The notes: generated by a model not told the origin, from the sequence alone. Shown: positions 1-9,183, counted from the stretch's first letter. The stretch: DNA of 64,000 nucleotides from Herbaspirillum seropedicae (GCF_001040945.1 NZ_CP011930.1:1897696-1961695), one strand, 5' to 3'. Numbers and translations are program-made.

Positions 1-306
1 ACCAGGGCTACATGGAGCCTGTACTCCGATCATGCCTACCTGGATGTCAGTATCACCCGTGATCCCAGCAAGACCGACGTGACCAAGCCGGGCGCCTACT
101 TTGTCGAATACGCATTGAAATCGGACAATGAAAAATGGCGTTCCGTGGTTGGCCCCACCAAACGCTTGCACTGGAAGACCGAGTTGCCTGCCGTGCTGCC
201 GCAACTTGCGAAGTCGCGCCAGGCCGCAGAGGAGACGCTGAAGAAAGAGAACATCACGATCGATGAGACCTACCGTGATCCTCCGCTTCCTGATCTCAGT
301 CTTTGA
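1..306 (+). CDS. C-terminal part of a hypothetical protein, cut by the window edge
   Basis: The frame is open from the first base to a TGA at 304-306, giving about 101 residues, and the true start lies outside the window. The GTG at 79 is an internal valine or a less likely start. The visible part is hydrophilic with mixed charge, contains aromatic pairs such as YFVEYAL, and ends in a proline-rich tail (DPPLPDLSL). I do not recognise a family. A strong hairpin terminator follows about 60 bases after the stop, which supports a real gene end here. Confidence 0.6.
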   Translation, partial: TRATWSLYSDHAYLDVSITRDPSKTDVTKPGAYFVEYALKSDNEKWRSVVGPTKRLHWKTELPAVLPQLAKSRQAAEETLKKENITIDETYRDPPLPDLSL

Positions 307-364
307 TGCGCAGGGCTCGGGACCGAGGTCCCGATGATGCAAAAAGCCTTGGCAGTGAACCGTC

Positions 365-405
365 CCCCAACAGTTGGATGCCGATTCCAACGTTGGGGTG
401 TTTTT
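365..405 (+). terminator. Rho-independent terminator after the first gene
   Basis: CCCCAAC (365-371) pairs with GTTGGGG (392-398), and inside it GTTGGA (373-378) pairs with TCCAAC (386-391), with one bulged A. A TGTTTTT run follows on the plus strand. It ends transcription of the partial gene that stops at 306. Confidence 0.8.
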
Positions 406-472
406 CGTGGGGGGCAGGGCGAGCGGAGCTTGTTGATGCGCCCCAAGCAGGCTTAAGCCAGCGCAGACCGGT

Positions 473-817
473 TCAAACCGACGGCGCCAGCGCCACGCCA
501 TGAGCGTGATGGTGCGCGGCGTGGGCGGCCATCGATAACGCCATGCTGAGATAGTTGTCGCTGCGCCTGCGCTGCTGCGCCTGCTGCTGTTCCAGGACGA
601 ACAATTGCTGGTAGAGATTGCGGATCTGCTGCTGCAGCAACTGACGCTGCTGCTTGCCATCCTTGTTGGCGGGGAAGCGCGCCAGCGACTGCGCCTGCTG
701 TTGCAGGATCAGGATGCGATGGCTCAGTTGCGCGATCAGTTCGGCCGGATCGGGATCCAGTGTGTCGGTGCCTGCGGCTGCCGGGACAGCGTCTTGCCTT
801 GCCTGAGCGACGTACAT
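473..817 (-). CDS. Hypothetical glutamine-rich coiled-coil protein
   Basis: This 114-residue protein starts at an ATG at 817. Residues 25-85 form a long Gln/Leu-rich helix with heptad-like spacing (LQQQAQSL, LLQQQIRNLYQQL, VLEQQQAQQ), so a coiled coil is likely. The tail contains a His-rich stretch (AAHAAHHHAHG). There is no signal peptide or membrane segment. It is somewhat like small FlxA-type coiled-coil proteins, but that link is weak. It stands alone, downstream of hpd on the same strand and separated from it by the hpd terminator. It is probably a real small gene of unknown function. Confidence 0.55.
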   Translation of the reverse strand: MYVAQARQDAVPAAAGTDTLDPDPAELIAQLSHRILILQQQAQSLARFPANKDGKQQRQLLQQQIRNLYQQLFVLEQQQAQQRRRSDNYLSMALSMAAHAAHHHAHGVALAPSV

Positions 818-900
818 GCGGACTCCAGCCCCTGACGAGGCGCTAGTGAGATGGGATTGCCTGCATGTTTTACGGCAGCCTGGGGCAAAGCTTGAGCCGC

Positions 901-940
901 AAAAGAAAAAAGGCGGAGCCGCCTTGATGCGGGCTCCGCC
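901..940 (-). terminator. Rho-independent terminator of hpd
   Basis: GGCGGAGCC (912-920) pairs with GGCTCCGCC (932-940). Read on the minus strand, the stem is followed by a T-rich run (complement of 901-911). It lies 26 bases past the hpd stop codon. Confidence 0.85.
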
Positions 941-965
941 TCGCCGTCCAGGTGGGCAGCGGGAT

Positions 966-2060
966 TCAGATCACGCCGCGGCGCATCTGGTCCAGTTCGA
1001 TGGATTCGAAGAGCGCCTTGAAATTGCCTTCGCCGAAGCCGTCATTGCCCTTGCGCTGGATGATCTCGTAGAACACCGGGCCGATCAGGTTCTGGGTAAA
1101 GATCTGCAGCAGCAGGCCCTGGCCGGCCGTGGGCGCGCCATCGATCAGGATCTTCAGTTCGCGCAGGGCGTCCAGGTCTTCGCCATGGCCGGGGATGCGG
1201 CGTTCGACCAGGTCGTAGTAGGTGGAGATGGTGTCCTGCAGCGGCACGCCACGCTCGCGCAGGGCGCGCACGGTCTGGTAGATGTCGTCAGTGCCCAGGG
1301 CGATGTGCTGGATGCCTTCACCGTTGTATTGCTTGATGAATTCTTCGATCTGCGACTTGTCGTCGGCGCTCTCGTTGATGGGAATGCGGATCTTGCCGCA
1401 CGGGCTGGTCATGGCGCGCGAGCGCAGGCCGGTGACCTTGCCTTCGATGTCGAAATACTTGATCTCGCGGAAATTGAACAGGCGGGTGTAGAACGACGAC
1501 CAGGTATCCATCGCGCCGCGCATGACGTTGTGGGTCAGGTGATCGATATAGGTCAGGCCCACGCCCTTGGGGTTGCGCTCCACACCGGGGAAGAACTGGA
1601 AGTCGACGTCATAGATGGAGCCATTCTCGCCATAGCGGTCCACCAGGTACAGCAGCGAACCGCCGATGCCGCGAATGGCGGGAATATTCAGTTCCATCGG
1701 CCCCAGCTTGGCCTCGACGCCTTCCGCGCCCAGTTCCAGCGCACGCTTGTAGACCTGGGCGGCATCCTTGACCCGGAAGGCCATGGCGTTCACCGAGGCG
1801 CCATGCACCTGGGCGAAGGCGGCGGCATTGCTGCCGGGTTCGCCGTTGAGGATGAAGTTGACTTGGCCTTGGCGGTACAGGGTGACGTTCTTGGAGCGGT
1901 GCCGCGCCACCGCGGTAAAGCCCATCAGTTCCAGCACGCGGGCGATGGCGGCAGGGTCGGCAGCGGTGTATTCGACGAATTCGAATCCGTCGGTGCCCAT
2001 GGGATTGTCGAACAGGTCGCCGCTGGCGGCGGGGGCGAAATTGGTCTCGGTGTGGCCCAT
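966..2060 (-). CDS. hpd: 4-hydroxyphenylpyruvate dioxygenase
   Basis: This cytosolic Fe(II) enzyme converts 4-hydroxyphenylpyruvate to homogentisate in tyrosine breakdown. The 364-residue length is normal for bacterial HPPD. The three metal ligands are visible in the C-terminal vicinal-oxygen-chelate half: His174 (YIDHLTHNV), His252 (QHIALG) and Glu332 (YEIIQRKG), followed by the family signature [15 protein letters not shown]. The ATG at 2060 is preceded by a GAGGAGA ribosome site. It is divergent from an Lrp-type regulator across a palindromic AT-rich gap, so control by that regulator is likely. The homogentisate steps are not in this window. Confidence 0.96.
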   Translation of the reverse strand: MGHTETNFAPAASGDLFDNPMGTDGFEFVEYTAADPAAIARVLELMGFTAVARHRSKNVTLYRQGQVNFILNGEPGSNAAAFAQVHGASVNAMAFRVKDAAQVYKRALELGAEGVEAKLGPMELNIPAIRGIGGSLLYLVDRYGENGSIYDVDFQFFPGVERNPKGVGLTYIDHLTHNVMRGAMDTWSSFYTRLFNFREIKYFDIEGKVTGLRSRAMTSPCGKIRIPINESADDKSQIEEFIKQYNGEGIQHIALGTDDIYQTVRALRERGVPLQDTISTYYDLVERRIPGHGEDLDALRELKILIDGAPTAGQGLLLQIFTQNLIGPVFYEIIQRKGNDGFGEGNFKALFESIELDQMRRGVI

Positions 2061-2114
2061 CTGTGTCTCCTCGTATCGGGTGCGGCCGGCAAGCGCGGCC
2101 TATGCGAGGAGTTT

Positions 2115-2133
2115 ATTGCGTAAAAAGCGCAAT
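2115..2133. promoter_or_regulatory. Inverted repeat between hpd and the lrp-like gene (putative operator)
   Basis: ATTGCG (2115-2120) and CGCAAT (2128-2133) form a perfect 6-7-6 inverted repeat in the 147-base divergent region. A related half-site (TTGCGCGATAAA) follows near 2147. The surroundings are much more AT-rich than the genes. This fits a binding site for the adjacent Lrp/AsnC regulator, by inference only. Confidence 0.5.
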
Positions 2134-2207
2134 ATGTGATTGTTTTTTGCGCGATAAACTAGGTAATATGCACAAATAATTCTTAAATAAGCAAATTGGA
2201 GAGATAA

Positions 2208-2726
2208 ATGAGCATCATCAACGTGGACCGCTATGACCTCGCGCTGCTGACCGAGCTGCAGCGCGACGGCCATATCACCAATAGCGCCCTGGGCCAGAAG
2301 GTCCACTTGTCGACCTCGCAGATCAGCCGCCGCGTGCAGCGCCTGGAAGAAGCCCACGTCATCGAACGCTACACCGCCGTGCTGGACCCGGCCGTGGTCG
2401 GCTTGGGCGTGACGGCCTTCACCACCGTGACGCTGGATCGCCAGGGCGAGACCCGCGGCGAGCTCTTCGAGAAGGCCGTCGAGACCATGCCCGAGGTGAC
2501 CGAGTGCTTTTCGGTCACGGGAGAGGGCGATTATATCCTGCGCATCGTCGCCCCCGACCTGGCGGCGTTTTCCGAATTCATGATGACGCGCCTGCTGCGT
2601 CTGCCGGGCGTGACCAATGTCAAATCCAACATCACCCTCAAGAAGGTCAAGCAGTCGCATGAACTGCCGCTGGAACACGTGATGCAGCCGGTCAAGTCGC
2701 GCCAGCGCATCCGCTTCTCACAGTAG
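2208..2726 (+). CDS. Lrp/AsnC-family transcriptional regulator next to hpd
   Basis: This 172-residue protein has an N-terminal winged helix-turn-helix (residues about 5-60, ending in STSQISRRVQRLEEAHVIERY) and a C-terminal RAM ligand-binding domain (about 70-150, with GEGDYILRIVAPD). Members bind DNA as octamers or dimers and sense amino acids or related acids. The ATG has a GGAGAGA ribosome site. Its divergent position to hpd suggests it controls tyrosine or phenylalanine catabolism, and it may sense an aromatic amino acid or keto acid. The specific effector cannot be read from sequence. Confidence 0.9.
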   Translation: MSIINVDRYDLALLTELQRDGHITNSALGQKVHLSTSQISRRVQRLEEAHVIERYTAVLDPAVVGLGVTAFTTVTLDRQGETRGELFEKAVETMPEVTECFSVTGEGDYILRIVAPDLAAFSEFMMTRLLRLPGVTNVKSNITLKKVKQSHELPLEHVMQPVKSRQRIRFSQ

Positions 2727-2746
2727 GCCGGCGCAGCGGATTCGAA

Positions 2747-2774
2747 AGCAAGCGGCGGAGTGCGTCCGCTTGCT
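2747..2774. terminator. Hairpin between the lrp-like gene and ada
   Basis: AGCAAGCGG (2747-2755) and CCGCTTGCT (2766-2774) form a 9-bp perfect stem with a 10-base loop. No U run follows, so it may be a weak terminator of the upstream gene or an element in the ada leader. Confidence 0.4.
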
Positions 2775-2817
2775 GTGCGACCTAGAATCCGGACATTGCC
2801 ATCGCCTTGAGCGCATC

Positions 2818-3927
2818 ATGCCGACCTTGCCCGAGCTTCCCAACGATCCCGCCGCATCCAGCGAGCCCATCGACTCCACCGATCTTGCCCGCTGGCGCGC
2901 CGTGCAGCAGCGCGACCAGGCCGCTGACGGGCAGTTCTGGTATTCGGTGAAGACCACCGGCGTCTATTGCAGGCCTTCCTGTGGGGCGCGCACGCCCTTG
3001 CGCAAGAACGTCGCCTTCCACGCCAGCTGCGCCGCGGCCGAGGCGGCCGGATTTCGTCCCTGCCAGCGCTGCCGGCCCGACCTGCCGCCGCTGGCGCAGC
3101 GCCAGGCCGAGGCCGTGGCGCAGGCCTGCCGCCTGATCGAAGCCGCCGAGACCGCACCGGACACCGCCGCCCTGGCCGAGGCGGTGGGCCTGAGCCGCTA
3201 TCACTTCCATCGGATCTTCAAGGCCCATACCGGCGTCACCCCCAAGGCCTACGCCGATGCCCATCGCGGCCAGCGCCTGCGCGCCCAGCTTGGCCAGGGC
3301 AGCAGCGTGACCGAGGCGCTCTACGAAGCCGGCTTCAATTCCAGCGGGCGCTTCTACGCCCACAGCGACGCCCAACTGGGTATGAAACCGACCGCCTACC
3401 GGCGCGGCGGCAGCGGCGAGCGCATCCGCTTCGCAGTGGCGCAGTGCTGGCTGGGAGCCTTGCTGGTGGCCGCGACCGGGCAGGGCATCTGCGCCGTCAC
3501 GCTGGGCGAAGACGCCGATGTGTTGGTACGTCAGTTGCAGGACCGTTTTCCGCAGGCCGACCTGGCGCCCGGCGACGCCGACTTCGAACGCACGCTGGCG
3601 CAGGTGCTGGCGGCGCTGGAAGACCCTCGGCAAGGGGCGGCGCTGCCGCTGGACGTGCGGGGTACGGCGTTCCAGCAGCGGGTCTGGCAAGCCTTGCGCA
3701 GCATTCCGCCGGGCGTCACCTTGACCTATTCCGAACTGGCCGCGCGGCTGGGACAACCGGCGGCCGTGCGGGCCGTGGCCAATGCCTGCGCCAACAACGA
3801 GATCGCCGTGCTCATTCCCTGTCACCGCATCGTGCGCCTGGATGGCTCGCCCTCCGGCTACCGCTGGGGCATACAGCGCAAGGCCGCGCTGCTGGCGCGC
3901 GAAGCGGCAAACCGGGAGGGCGCCTGA
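2818..3927 (+). CDS. ada: Bifunctional Ada: DNA methylphosphotriester/O6-methylguanine methyltransferase and regulator
   Basis: Ada repairs methylated DNA by suicidal methyl transfer and, once methylated, activates the adaptive response. From the ATG at 2818 it is 369 residues (E. coli Ada is 354). The N-terminal zinc domain has Cys51, Cys55, Cys82 and Cys85 (GVYCRPSCG, PCQRCRPD). An AraC-type helix-turn-helix spans about 95-195. The C-terminal methyltransferase has the active-site motif IPCHRIV with Cys335. An in-frame start at 2770 is possible, but the later ATG gives a more usual N-terminus. It is followed by an esterase lipoprotein and alkB, which suggests a small alkylation-damage cluster. 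Confidence 0.95.
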   Translation: MPTLPELPNDPAASSEPIDSTDLARWRAVQQRDQAADGQFWYSVKTTGVYCRPSCGARTPLRKNVAFHASCAAAEAAGFRPCQRCRPDLPPLAQRQAEAVAQACRLIEAAETAPDTAALAEAVGLSRYHFHRIFKAHTGVTPKAYADAHRGQRLRAQLGQGSSVTEALYEAGFNSSGRFYAHSDAQLGMKPTAYRRGGSGERIRFAVAQCWLGALLVAATGQGICAVTLGEDADVLVRQLQDRFPQADLAPGDADFERTLAQVLAALEDPRQGAALPLDVRGTAFQQRVWQALRSIPPGVTLTYSELAARLGQPAAVRAVANACANNEIAVLIPCHRIVRLDGSPSGYRWGIQRKAALLAREAANREGA

Positions 3928-3980
3928 AGCGGCGCGCAGGCGCGGCTACAATAGCTGTTCCCTCATTACCGGAGCCGCGC

Positions 3981-4889
3981 ATGCCTGTTCCTGGCAAGGC
4001 CGCACTCGTCCTGGCTGGCGCTACCGCACTGCTGGGCAGCCTCATCGCCTGTTCGCCGCTGACGGCCATCAATGCCGTTACGCCCGCCTCGACCTACCTC
4101 AAGACCGAAGGCGTGGCCTATGCCGGCAGCGACAATGCACGCCAGCAGCTGGATATCTATCGCCCCGCCGACACGGCCAGCGCGCCGCCGCAGGGGCGGC
4201 CGGTGGTGGTGTTCTTCTATGGCGGCAGTTGGAACCAGGGCAGCCGCAAGGACTATGCCTTCGTCGGTGAAGCCTTGGCCTCCCGCGGGGTCATCGCCGT
4301 GCTGCCGGACTACCGCCTCTATCCTGAAGTCAGCTACCCCGATTTCCTCCAGGACAGCGCCCAGGCCGTGGCCTGGACCCTGCGCTCGCTGCAGGCGCTG
4401 GGCGGAGATCCGCAGCGGGTCTTCGTCATGGGACACAGCGCCGGCGCCTACAATGCCGCCATGATGGCGCTGGATGCGCGCTGGCTGGACGCCGCTGGCG
4501 CGACACCGGCGCAACTGCGCGGCTGGATAGGGCTGGCCGGCCCTTATGACTTCCTGCCCATCGAAAACCCGGATGTGAAACCGGTATTCCATTTCCCCGA
4601 CTCGCCCCCCGATTCGCAGCCGGTGCGCCACGTCCAGGCCAGCGCGCCGCCAGCACTGCTGATCGCCTCGCACCAGGACAAGCTGGTCTCGGCCACCCGC
4701 AACACCGGTGGCCTGGCCGCCTTGCTGCGCCAGCACGGGGTGCCGGTGGTGGAGACCTATTTCGACAATACCTCCCACGCCTCGCTGGTGGGCAGCCTGG
4801 CGCGTCCGCTGCGGTTCATCGCCCCCACGCTGGACGAGGTCAGCCGCTTCATCGATGCGCCGCCGCCGCGCACGGCGGGGCGGTCGTGA
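3981..4889 (+). CDS. Alpha/beta-hydrolase lipoprotein (esterase-like)
   Basis: This 302-residue protein begins with a lipoprotein signal (MPVPGKAALVLAG... LIAC, Cys24), so it is probably anchored in the envelope. The mature part is an esterase/lipase-type alpha/beta hydrolase. It has an oxyanion-loop motif FYGGSWNQGS (the usual HGGG/HGGSW form with Tyr instead of His), the nucleophile elbow GHSAG with Ser153, and a late Asp and His (ASHQDKL, NTSHASL). The frame is open far upstream, but the ATG at 3981 starts the signal peptide. Its stop overlaps the alkB start, so the two are co-translated. The substrate is unknown. Confidence 0.85.
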   Translation: MPVPGKAALVLAGATALLGSLIACSPLTAINAVTPASTYLKTEGVAYAGSDNARQQLDIYRPADTASAPPQGRPVVVFFYGGSWNQGSRKDYAFVGEALASRGVIAVLPDYRLYPEVSYPDFLQDSAQAVAWTLRSLQALGGDPQRVFVMGHSAGAYNAAMMALDARWLDAAGATPAQLRGWIGLAGPYDFLPIENPDVKPVFHFPDSPPDSQPVRHVQASAPPALLIASHQDKLVSATRNTGGLAALLRQHGVPVVETYFDNTSHASLVGSLARPLRFIAPTLDEVSRFIDAPPPRTAGRS

Positions 4890-5539
4890 CTGGCGATCTG
4901 TTCGCCGGCCTGGAACGCACGCCCGCGGTGGAACGCATCACCGAGGGCGCGCTCTTGCTGCGCGCCTTTGTCGATGCCAGCGAGGCCGCGCAACTGATGC
5001 GGGATATCGCCACCGTGCTGGCCCAGTCGCCCCTGCGGCACATGCAGACGCCGGGCGGTTTTCGCATGTCGGTGGCCATGAGCAATTGCGGGCAGTACGG
5101 TTGGGTGACGGACCGGCGTGGCTATCGCTACCAGTCGCTGGACCCCTTGAGCGAGCGCGACTGGCCGCCCATGCCCGCGTCTTTCCTGGCCTTGGCCGGA
5201 CGCGCCGCAGAGGCGGCCGGTTTTGCGGCGTTCGTGCCGGACGCCTGCCTGGTCAACCGCTATGAACCCGGCGCCAAGATGTCGCTGCACCAGGACCGCA
5301 ATGAAATCGACATGACCCAGCCCATTGTCTCGGTGTCGCTGGGTTTGCCGGCCACCTTCCTGTTTGGCGGCATGGAGCGCAGCGACAAGGCGCAACGCAT
5401 GCGCCTGGACAGTGGTGACGTGGTGGTCTGGGGCGGACCGGCGCGGTTGGCTTTCCATGGTGTCGATACGGTGCGGCAGGCAGAGCATCCGCTCACTGGA
5501 GCCTGCCGCTACAACCTGACTTTTCGTCGCGCGCGCTGA
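4886..5539 (+). CDS. alkB: AlkB-type alpha-ketoglutarate-dependent DNA dealkylase
   Basis: AlkB uses Fe(II), oxygen and 2-oxoglutarate to remove methyl groups such as 1-methyladenine and 3-methylcytosine from DNA. The protein is 217 residues, the normal size. Iron ligands His135 and Asp137 (SLHQDRNE) and His191 (LAFHGV) are present, as are the 2-oxoglutarate-binding arginines near the end (CRYNLTFRRAR). The start is a GTG that overlaps the stop of the hydrolase gene (GTGA). Together with ada two genes upstream, it forms an alkylation-repair group. Its 3' end overlaps the convergent DMT gene by 47 bases. Confidence 0.94.
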   Translation: MTGDLFAGLERTPAVERITEGALLLRAFVDASEAAQLMRDIATVLAQSPLRHMQTPGGFRMSVAMSNCGQYGWVTDRRGYRYQSLDPLSERDWPPMPASFLALAGRAAEAAGFAAFVPDACLVNRYEPGAKMSLHQDRNEIDMTQPIVSVSLGLPATFLFGGMERSDKAQRMRLDSGDVVVWGGPARLAFHGVDTVRQAEHPLTGACRYNLTFRRAR

Positions 5540-6428
5540 GCACCGCAGCGGGGCTGCCGCTGGGCCGGCGCAGCGACAGCGCCAGGCCCGCCATGATGGC
5601 GGCCGCGCCAGCCAGCATGGACGGCGGCAGCGGCTCCCGCAGCGCCCAGGCCGAAGCCAGCACGCCGAACAGCGGCGAGAGCGCATTGAGCATCATGGCC
5701 TTCACGCCCAGGCGCGCCACCACCCAGTTGAACAGCGCCACGCTGACAATGCTGACCAGCACGCCGTGATAGAGCGACTGCAGCGCCAACGCTGCCCAGG
5801 GCTTGGCAAAGGTCTCCGGGCCTTGCCATGGAAGCACCGCCAGCACCCAGCCCAGCGAGAGCACCTGGGTCATCGCCACCGCATCCAGCGGCGGCAGGCC
5901 CCAGGTCTTGTTGAGCACCAGATACCAGGCCCACATGAAGGCTGACAGCACGAACAGCAGGTCGCCGCGCCAGGCGCCCTCCGGCGCGAGCGAGCCGCCG
6001 GCCATCACGCCATGCAATCCCACCACCAGCAGGCCGCCCACCAGCAGCACTGTCCCCCACAGGGAAAAGCGCTCATCGCGGCGGAACACGAAACGACTGA
6101 TCGCCATCCCGAACAGCGGCGTGAGCGCCGGATGGATCAGCGCGCCGTGCGAGGCCGGCGCGTAGTTCACCCCGCCCACCAGCACCAGGCTGAACAAGGG
6201 GCCCGAGAGCAGGAACAGCACCAGCGCGCGCGGCCAGCGCAGGCCGCAGGCCTTGGCCAGTCCGCGCCGCCAGACATAGGGCAGCATCAACAGGCCGCTG
6301 GTGAGATAGCGCACCAGGGTGGCGTCCTGGGGCGTGAGGCCGTGCTGGAAGCCGTAACGGGAAATGACGGGCTGGATGCCCCAGATCAGGGCCACGAGGA
6401 TGCCGGCAAGAAGGGGAGGAGGAGGCAT
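5493..6428 (-). CDS. EamA/DMT-superfamily inner-membrane transporter
   Basis: The ATG at 6428 gives 311 residues with about ten hydrophobic segments arranged as two EamA repeats (first from GILVALIWGIQPV, second from FVLSAFMWAWYLVL). DMT proteins of this kind usually export amino acids or other small metabolites. The gene is divergent from an AraC-family regulator with a cupin domain, an arrangement also seen for the E. coli nimT/nimR exporter-regulator pair, although that exporter is from another family. The substrate cannot be read from sequence. The 3' end overlaps alkB in a tail-to-tail fashion. Confidence 0.9.
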   Translation of the reverse strand: MPPPPLLAGILVALIWGIQPVISRYGFQHGLTPQDATLVRYLTSGLLMLPYVWRRGLAKACGLRWPRALVLFLLSGPLFSLVLVGGVNYAPASHGALIHPALTPLFGMAISRFVFRRDERFSLWGTVLLVGGLLVVGLHGVMAGGSLAPEGAWRGDLLFVLSAFMWAWYLVLNKTWGLPPLDAVAMTQVLSLGWVLAVLPWQGPETFAKPWAALALQSLYHGVLVSIVSVALFNWVVARLGVKAMMLNALSPLFGVLASAWALREPLPPSMLAGAAAIMAGLALSLRRPSGSPAAVLSARDEKSGCSGRLQ

Positions 6429-6478
6429 GGAGGTCAGGAGGGCGCAATGGAAAGACAGAACAGTAGTCCAGGTCGGGT

Positions 6479-6508
6479 TTGACTGACTTTCGATGCCGGG
6501 ACAATAAT
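6479..6508 (+). promoter_or_regulatory. Putative sigma-70 promoter of the AraC-family gene
   Basis: TTGACT (6479-6484) and AATAAT (6503-6508) each match five of six consensus positions with an 18-base spacer. The predicted start near 6515 lies about 28 bases before the ATG at 6543. An adjacent AATATTCGAATTT dyad may bind the regulator. Confidence 0.5.
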
Positions 6509-6542
6509 ATTCGAATTTCCGCCATCTCTTGCACCGCAGCCG

Positions 6543-7364
6543 ATGATCACGCCTGCCGCTCATCCCGCCCGCCCTGCCGTCCTGCCCATCGATCAGGTGG
6601 ATGGCATTGCGCGCCCGGTGGTCGCGGCCGGTGCGCAGTACCGACACGGCGCAGTGCAGCCCTGGCACAGCCATCGACGCGCGCAGCTGCTGTATGGCCT
6701 GAGCGGACTGATGCAGGTGATCACTGCCGATGGCGCCTGGGTAGTGCCGCCCCAGCATGCGGTGTGGATTCCCTCTGGGCGTGAGCACCAGAGCCGCATG
6801 CTGCAAGCCGTCACCACCTGCAGCGCCTTCATCGAGCCTGAACATGCGCCGCGCGTGGCGTCTTCCTGCCAGGTGCTGGCGGTGCGCCCGCTGCTGCGCG
6901 AGCTTCTCATCGAGGCCACCCGCATGGACCCCCATTACGTCCTCCACAGCCGGGAAGAAAACCTGATCCGCCTGCTGCTCGATGAAATCGGCCGCGCCGA
7001 GGAAATCCCGGCCCATGTCCCATTGCCGCCGGAGCCTCGGTTGGGCGAGCTGTGCCACCGTTTCCTGGCCGCGCCGTCGATCCGTTCGGGACCGGCCCAG
7101 TGGGCGCTCCAGCTGCATATCAGCGAACGGACCTTCAGCCGCCGCTTCCTGGCCCAGACCGGCATGGGCTTCCAGCAGTGGCGTCTGCGCGCCTGTGTCA
7201 TGTACGCCATCTCGCGCCTGGCGCTGGGCCAGCCTGTTACCACCATTGCCTATGACCTGGGCTATGAGCGGCCCGCTGCCTTTTCGACGATGTTTCGCAA
7301 GATGACCGGCCACATGCCATCGGCCCATCCGGCGGCGCAGGCTGCACCAGCGCGTGCCGATTGA
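6543..7364 (+). CDS. AraC-family transcriptional regulator with cupin sensor domain
   Basis: This 273-residue protein has an N-terminal cupin-like domain (about 20-110, including the metal-site-like HSHRRAQLLY and a later VWIPSGREHQ) and a C-terminal double helix-turn-helix (about 175-262, with HISERTFSRRF and IAYDLGYERPAAFSTMFRKMTG). It resembles the NimR/YeaM type of AraC protein, which controls an adjacent exporter. The divergent DMT transporter is the obvious target. The effector is unknown. Confidence 0.9.
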   Translation: MITPAAHPARPAVLPIDQVDGIARPVVAAGAQYRHGAVQPWHSHRRAQLLYGLSGLMQVITADGAWVVPPQHAVWIPSGREHQSRMLQAVTTCSAFIEPEHAPRVASSCQVLAVRPLLRELLIEATRMDPHYVLHSREENLIRLLLDEIGRAEEIPAHVPLPPEPRLGELCHRFLAAPSIRSGPAQWALQLHISERTFSRRFLAQTGMGFQQWRLRACVMYAISRLALGQPVTTIAYDLGYERPAAFSTMFRKMTGHMPSAHPAAQAAPARAD

Positions 7365-7517
7365 TGGGGCAGAGTAGGAGGAGTGGCCAGAGTGGCGGCA
7401 GGATGCCAACTGGAAGCGGAAATTTTTTCCGATAGGCAATCCACTTGGTGTAAATTGGTCGGTCATCGGACAACATCTACAACGACAACGACTAGCCAAA
7501 GATTGGGGAGAAAATTC

Positions 7518-9170
7518 ATGTCATTTCTGCAAAAACTGCGCGTCTCGGCACGTCTTGCGCTGCTTTCCGCGCTGTTCCTGGCCGCCATGCTGGCCATGGT
7601 GAGCTGGAACATCGTCAGTCTGCGCAGCATCAGCGCGCAAGAGCGGCAGATGTATCACGACCGCATCGAGCCCATGCAGAAGCTCAATACCGCCGCCTTG
7701 GCCATGGCCATCCACTTCCGGCGCGGTTATTCCTACATCTATCCCAATGCCGGCGACCCCAAGTCGCGCATCGGTACGCGCGCCCTGAACCAGAAGGCCG
7801 AGGCCCAGATCCAGGAAGCCTTCGACTACCTGCAAGGCGCCGAGAAGACCGCGCAGCTGGCCCCGCTGGTGTCCGCATTGAACCAGGCCTGGCCGGCCTA
7901 CAAGGAGTCGTTCCAGCGGCTCATGGACAAGGCTGACCAGGACGACCAGGCCGGCGCCCTGGCCGAGTTGCAGAAGACCACCGATCCGGCCCACGTCAAG
8001 CTGCGTGACGTGTTCCTGCAGGTGGTCAAGCTCTACGACCAGTCGGTGCAGGACCACATGAACGTCTCCGCCGAAGGTGTGGATAGCACCGCCTGGCGGC
8101 TGGTGGCGCTGCTGGCCCTGACGGTGGCGCTGGGGGTGGCCTTCAGCGTGGTGATCCAGCGCTCCATCACGCGCCAGCTGGGTGGCGAGCCGGATTATGC
8201 GGTCGATATCGCCCAGGCCATTGCCGATGGCGACCTGGCCACGCAAGTGCGCCTGCGTGCCGGCGACCAGGGCAGTGTGCTGGCCGCCATGGAAACCATG
8301 CGCGCGCGCCTGGCCCATCTGGTGCAGGAGGTCTACAAGAGTTGCCACGCCATCGATACCGGCGCCTCCGAAATCGCCGACGGCAATCTCAATCTCAGTC
8401 AGCGTACCGAGGAGCAGGCCTCCAACCTGGAAGAGACGGCCGCCTCCATGGAAGAACTGACCAGCACCGTCAAGCACAATGCCCAGACCGTTGCCGAAGC
8501 GGTCAAGCTGGCCGGCGACGCCAGCCAAGCGGCCGGCCATGGCGGGCAGGCGGTCTCGGGCGTGGTGGACCTGATGGGAGACATTGCATCGAGCTCGGCG
8601 CGCATCAAGGAAATCATCGTGGTCATCGACGCCATCGCCTTCCAGACCAACATCCTGGCCTTGAACGCGGCGGTGGAAGCAGCCCGTGCCGGCGAACAGG
8701 GGCGTGGCTTTGCGGTGGTGGCATCGGAAGTGCGCACGCTGGCCCATCGTTCGGCCCAGGCCGCGCGCGAGATCAAGACGCTCATCGAAGACAGTGTCTC
8801 CAAGGTCGATGCCGGGTATAGCAAGGTGCAGGAAGCCGCTGACGCCATCGGCGAGGTCGTCACCCAGGTGCGCCATGTGTCGGGGCTGGTCAATGAGATC
8901 GGCGTGTCCACCCAGGAGCAGACCCAGGGTATCTCGCAGGTGGGCACAGCCGTGCAGCAGCTCGATGATGTGACCCAGCAGAATGCCGCGCTGGTGGAAC
9001 AGTCGGCAGCGGCGGCCGAGAGCCTGAGCGCGCAAGCCAGCAAGCTGCTGGACTTGATGGGGGCCTTCAAGCTGGCCGGCCGTGAGGAGCAGGCACTACA
9101 CGCGGCGCCAGCAGTTGCACCAGCACCGCTGCGGGTGCTGGCAGCCGCCCCGGCGATTGCGTTGCGCTGA
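7518..9170 (+). CDS. Membrane methyl-accepting chemotaxis protein
   Basis: This 550-residue class receptor starts at an ATG after GGGGAG. TM1 is at about 12-33, followed by a four-helix-bundle-type periplasmic sensor, then TM2 at about 194-216 ([18 protein letters not shown]), a HAMP domain and a long cytoplasmic coiled coil. The kinase-control hairpin tip reads [19 protein letters not shown]. There is no NWETF-type CheR-binding peptide, and the tail is proline/alanine-rich and ends in IALR. It stands apart from the chemosensory cluster further downstream. The ligand is unknown. Adjacent dadA may hint at an amino acid, but that is weak. Confidence 0.95.
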   Translation: MSFLQKLRVSARLALLSALFLAAMLAMVSWNIVSLRSISAQERQMYHDRIEPMQKLNTAALAMAIHFRRGYSYIYPNAGDPKSRIGTRALNQKAEAQIQEAFDYLQGAEKTAQLAPLVSALNQAWPAYKESFQRLMDKADQDDQAGALAELQKTTDPAHVKLRDVFLQVVKLYDQSVQDHMNVSAEGVDSTAWRLVALLALTVALGVAFSVVIQRSITRQLGGEPDYAVDIAQAIADGDLATQVRLRAGDQGSVLAAMETMRARLAHLVQEVYKSCHAIDTGASEIADGNLNLSQRTEEQASNLEETAASMEELTSTVKHNAQTVAEAVKLAGDASQAAGHGGQAVSGVVDLMGDIASSSARIKEIIVVIDAIAFQTNILALNAAVEAARAGEQGRGFAVVASEVRTLAHRSAQAAREIKTLIEDSVSKVDAGYSKVQEAADAIGEVVTQVRHVSGLVNEIGVSTQEQTQGISQVGTAVQQLDDVTQQNAALVEQSAAAAESLSAQASKLLDLMGAFKLAGREEQALHAAPAVAPAPLRVLAAAPAIALR

Positions 9171-9183
9171 TCCTGGCAGTCAT

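Noticed and set aside
816..2123. A long open frame antisense to hpd
   Set aside because: Low-complexity Ala/Gly/His/Asp composition and no recognisable domain, while hpd on the other strand is certain.
2967..3980. N-terminal extension of the esterase lipoprotein over the ada gene
   Set aside because: The frame is open, but it lies antiphase to ada, is very Arg-rich, and the real start at 3981 begins a lipoprotein signal peptide.
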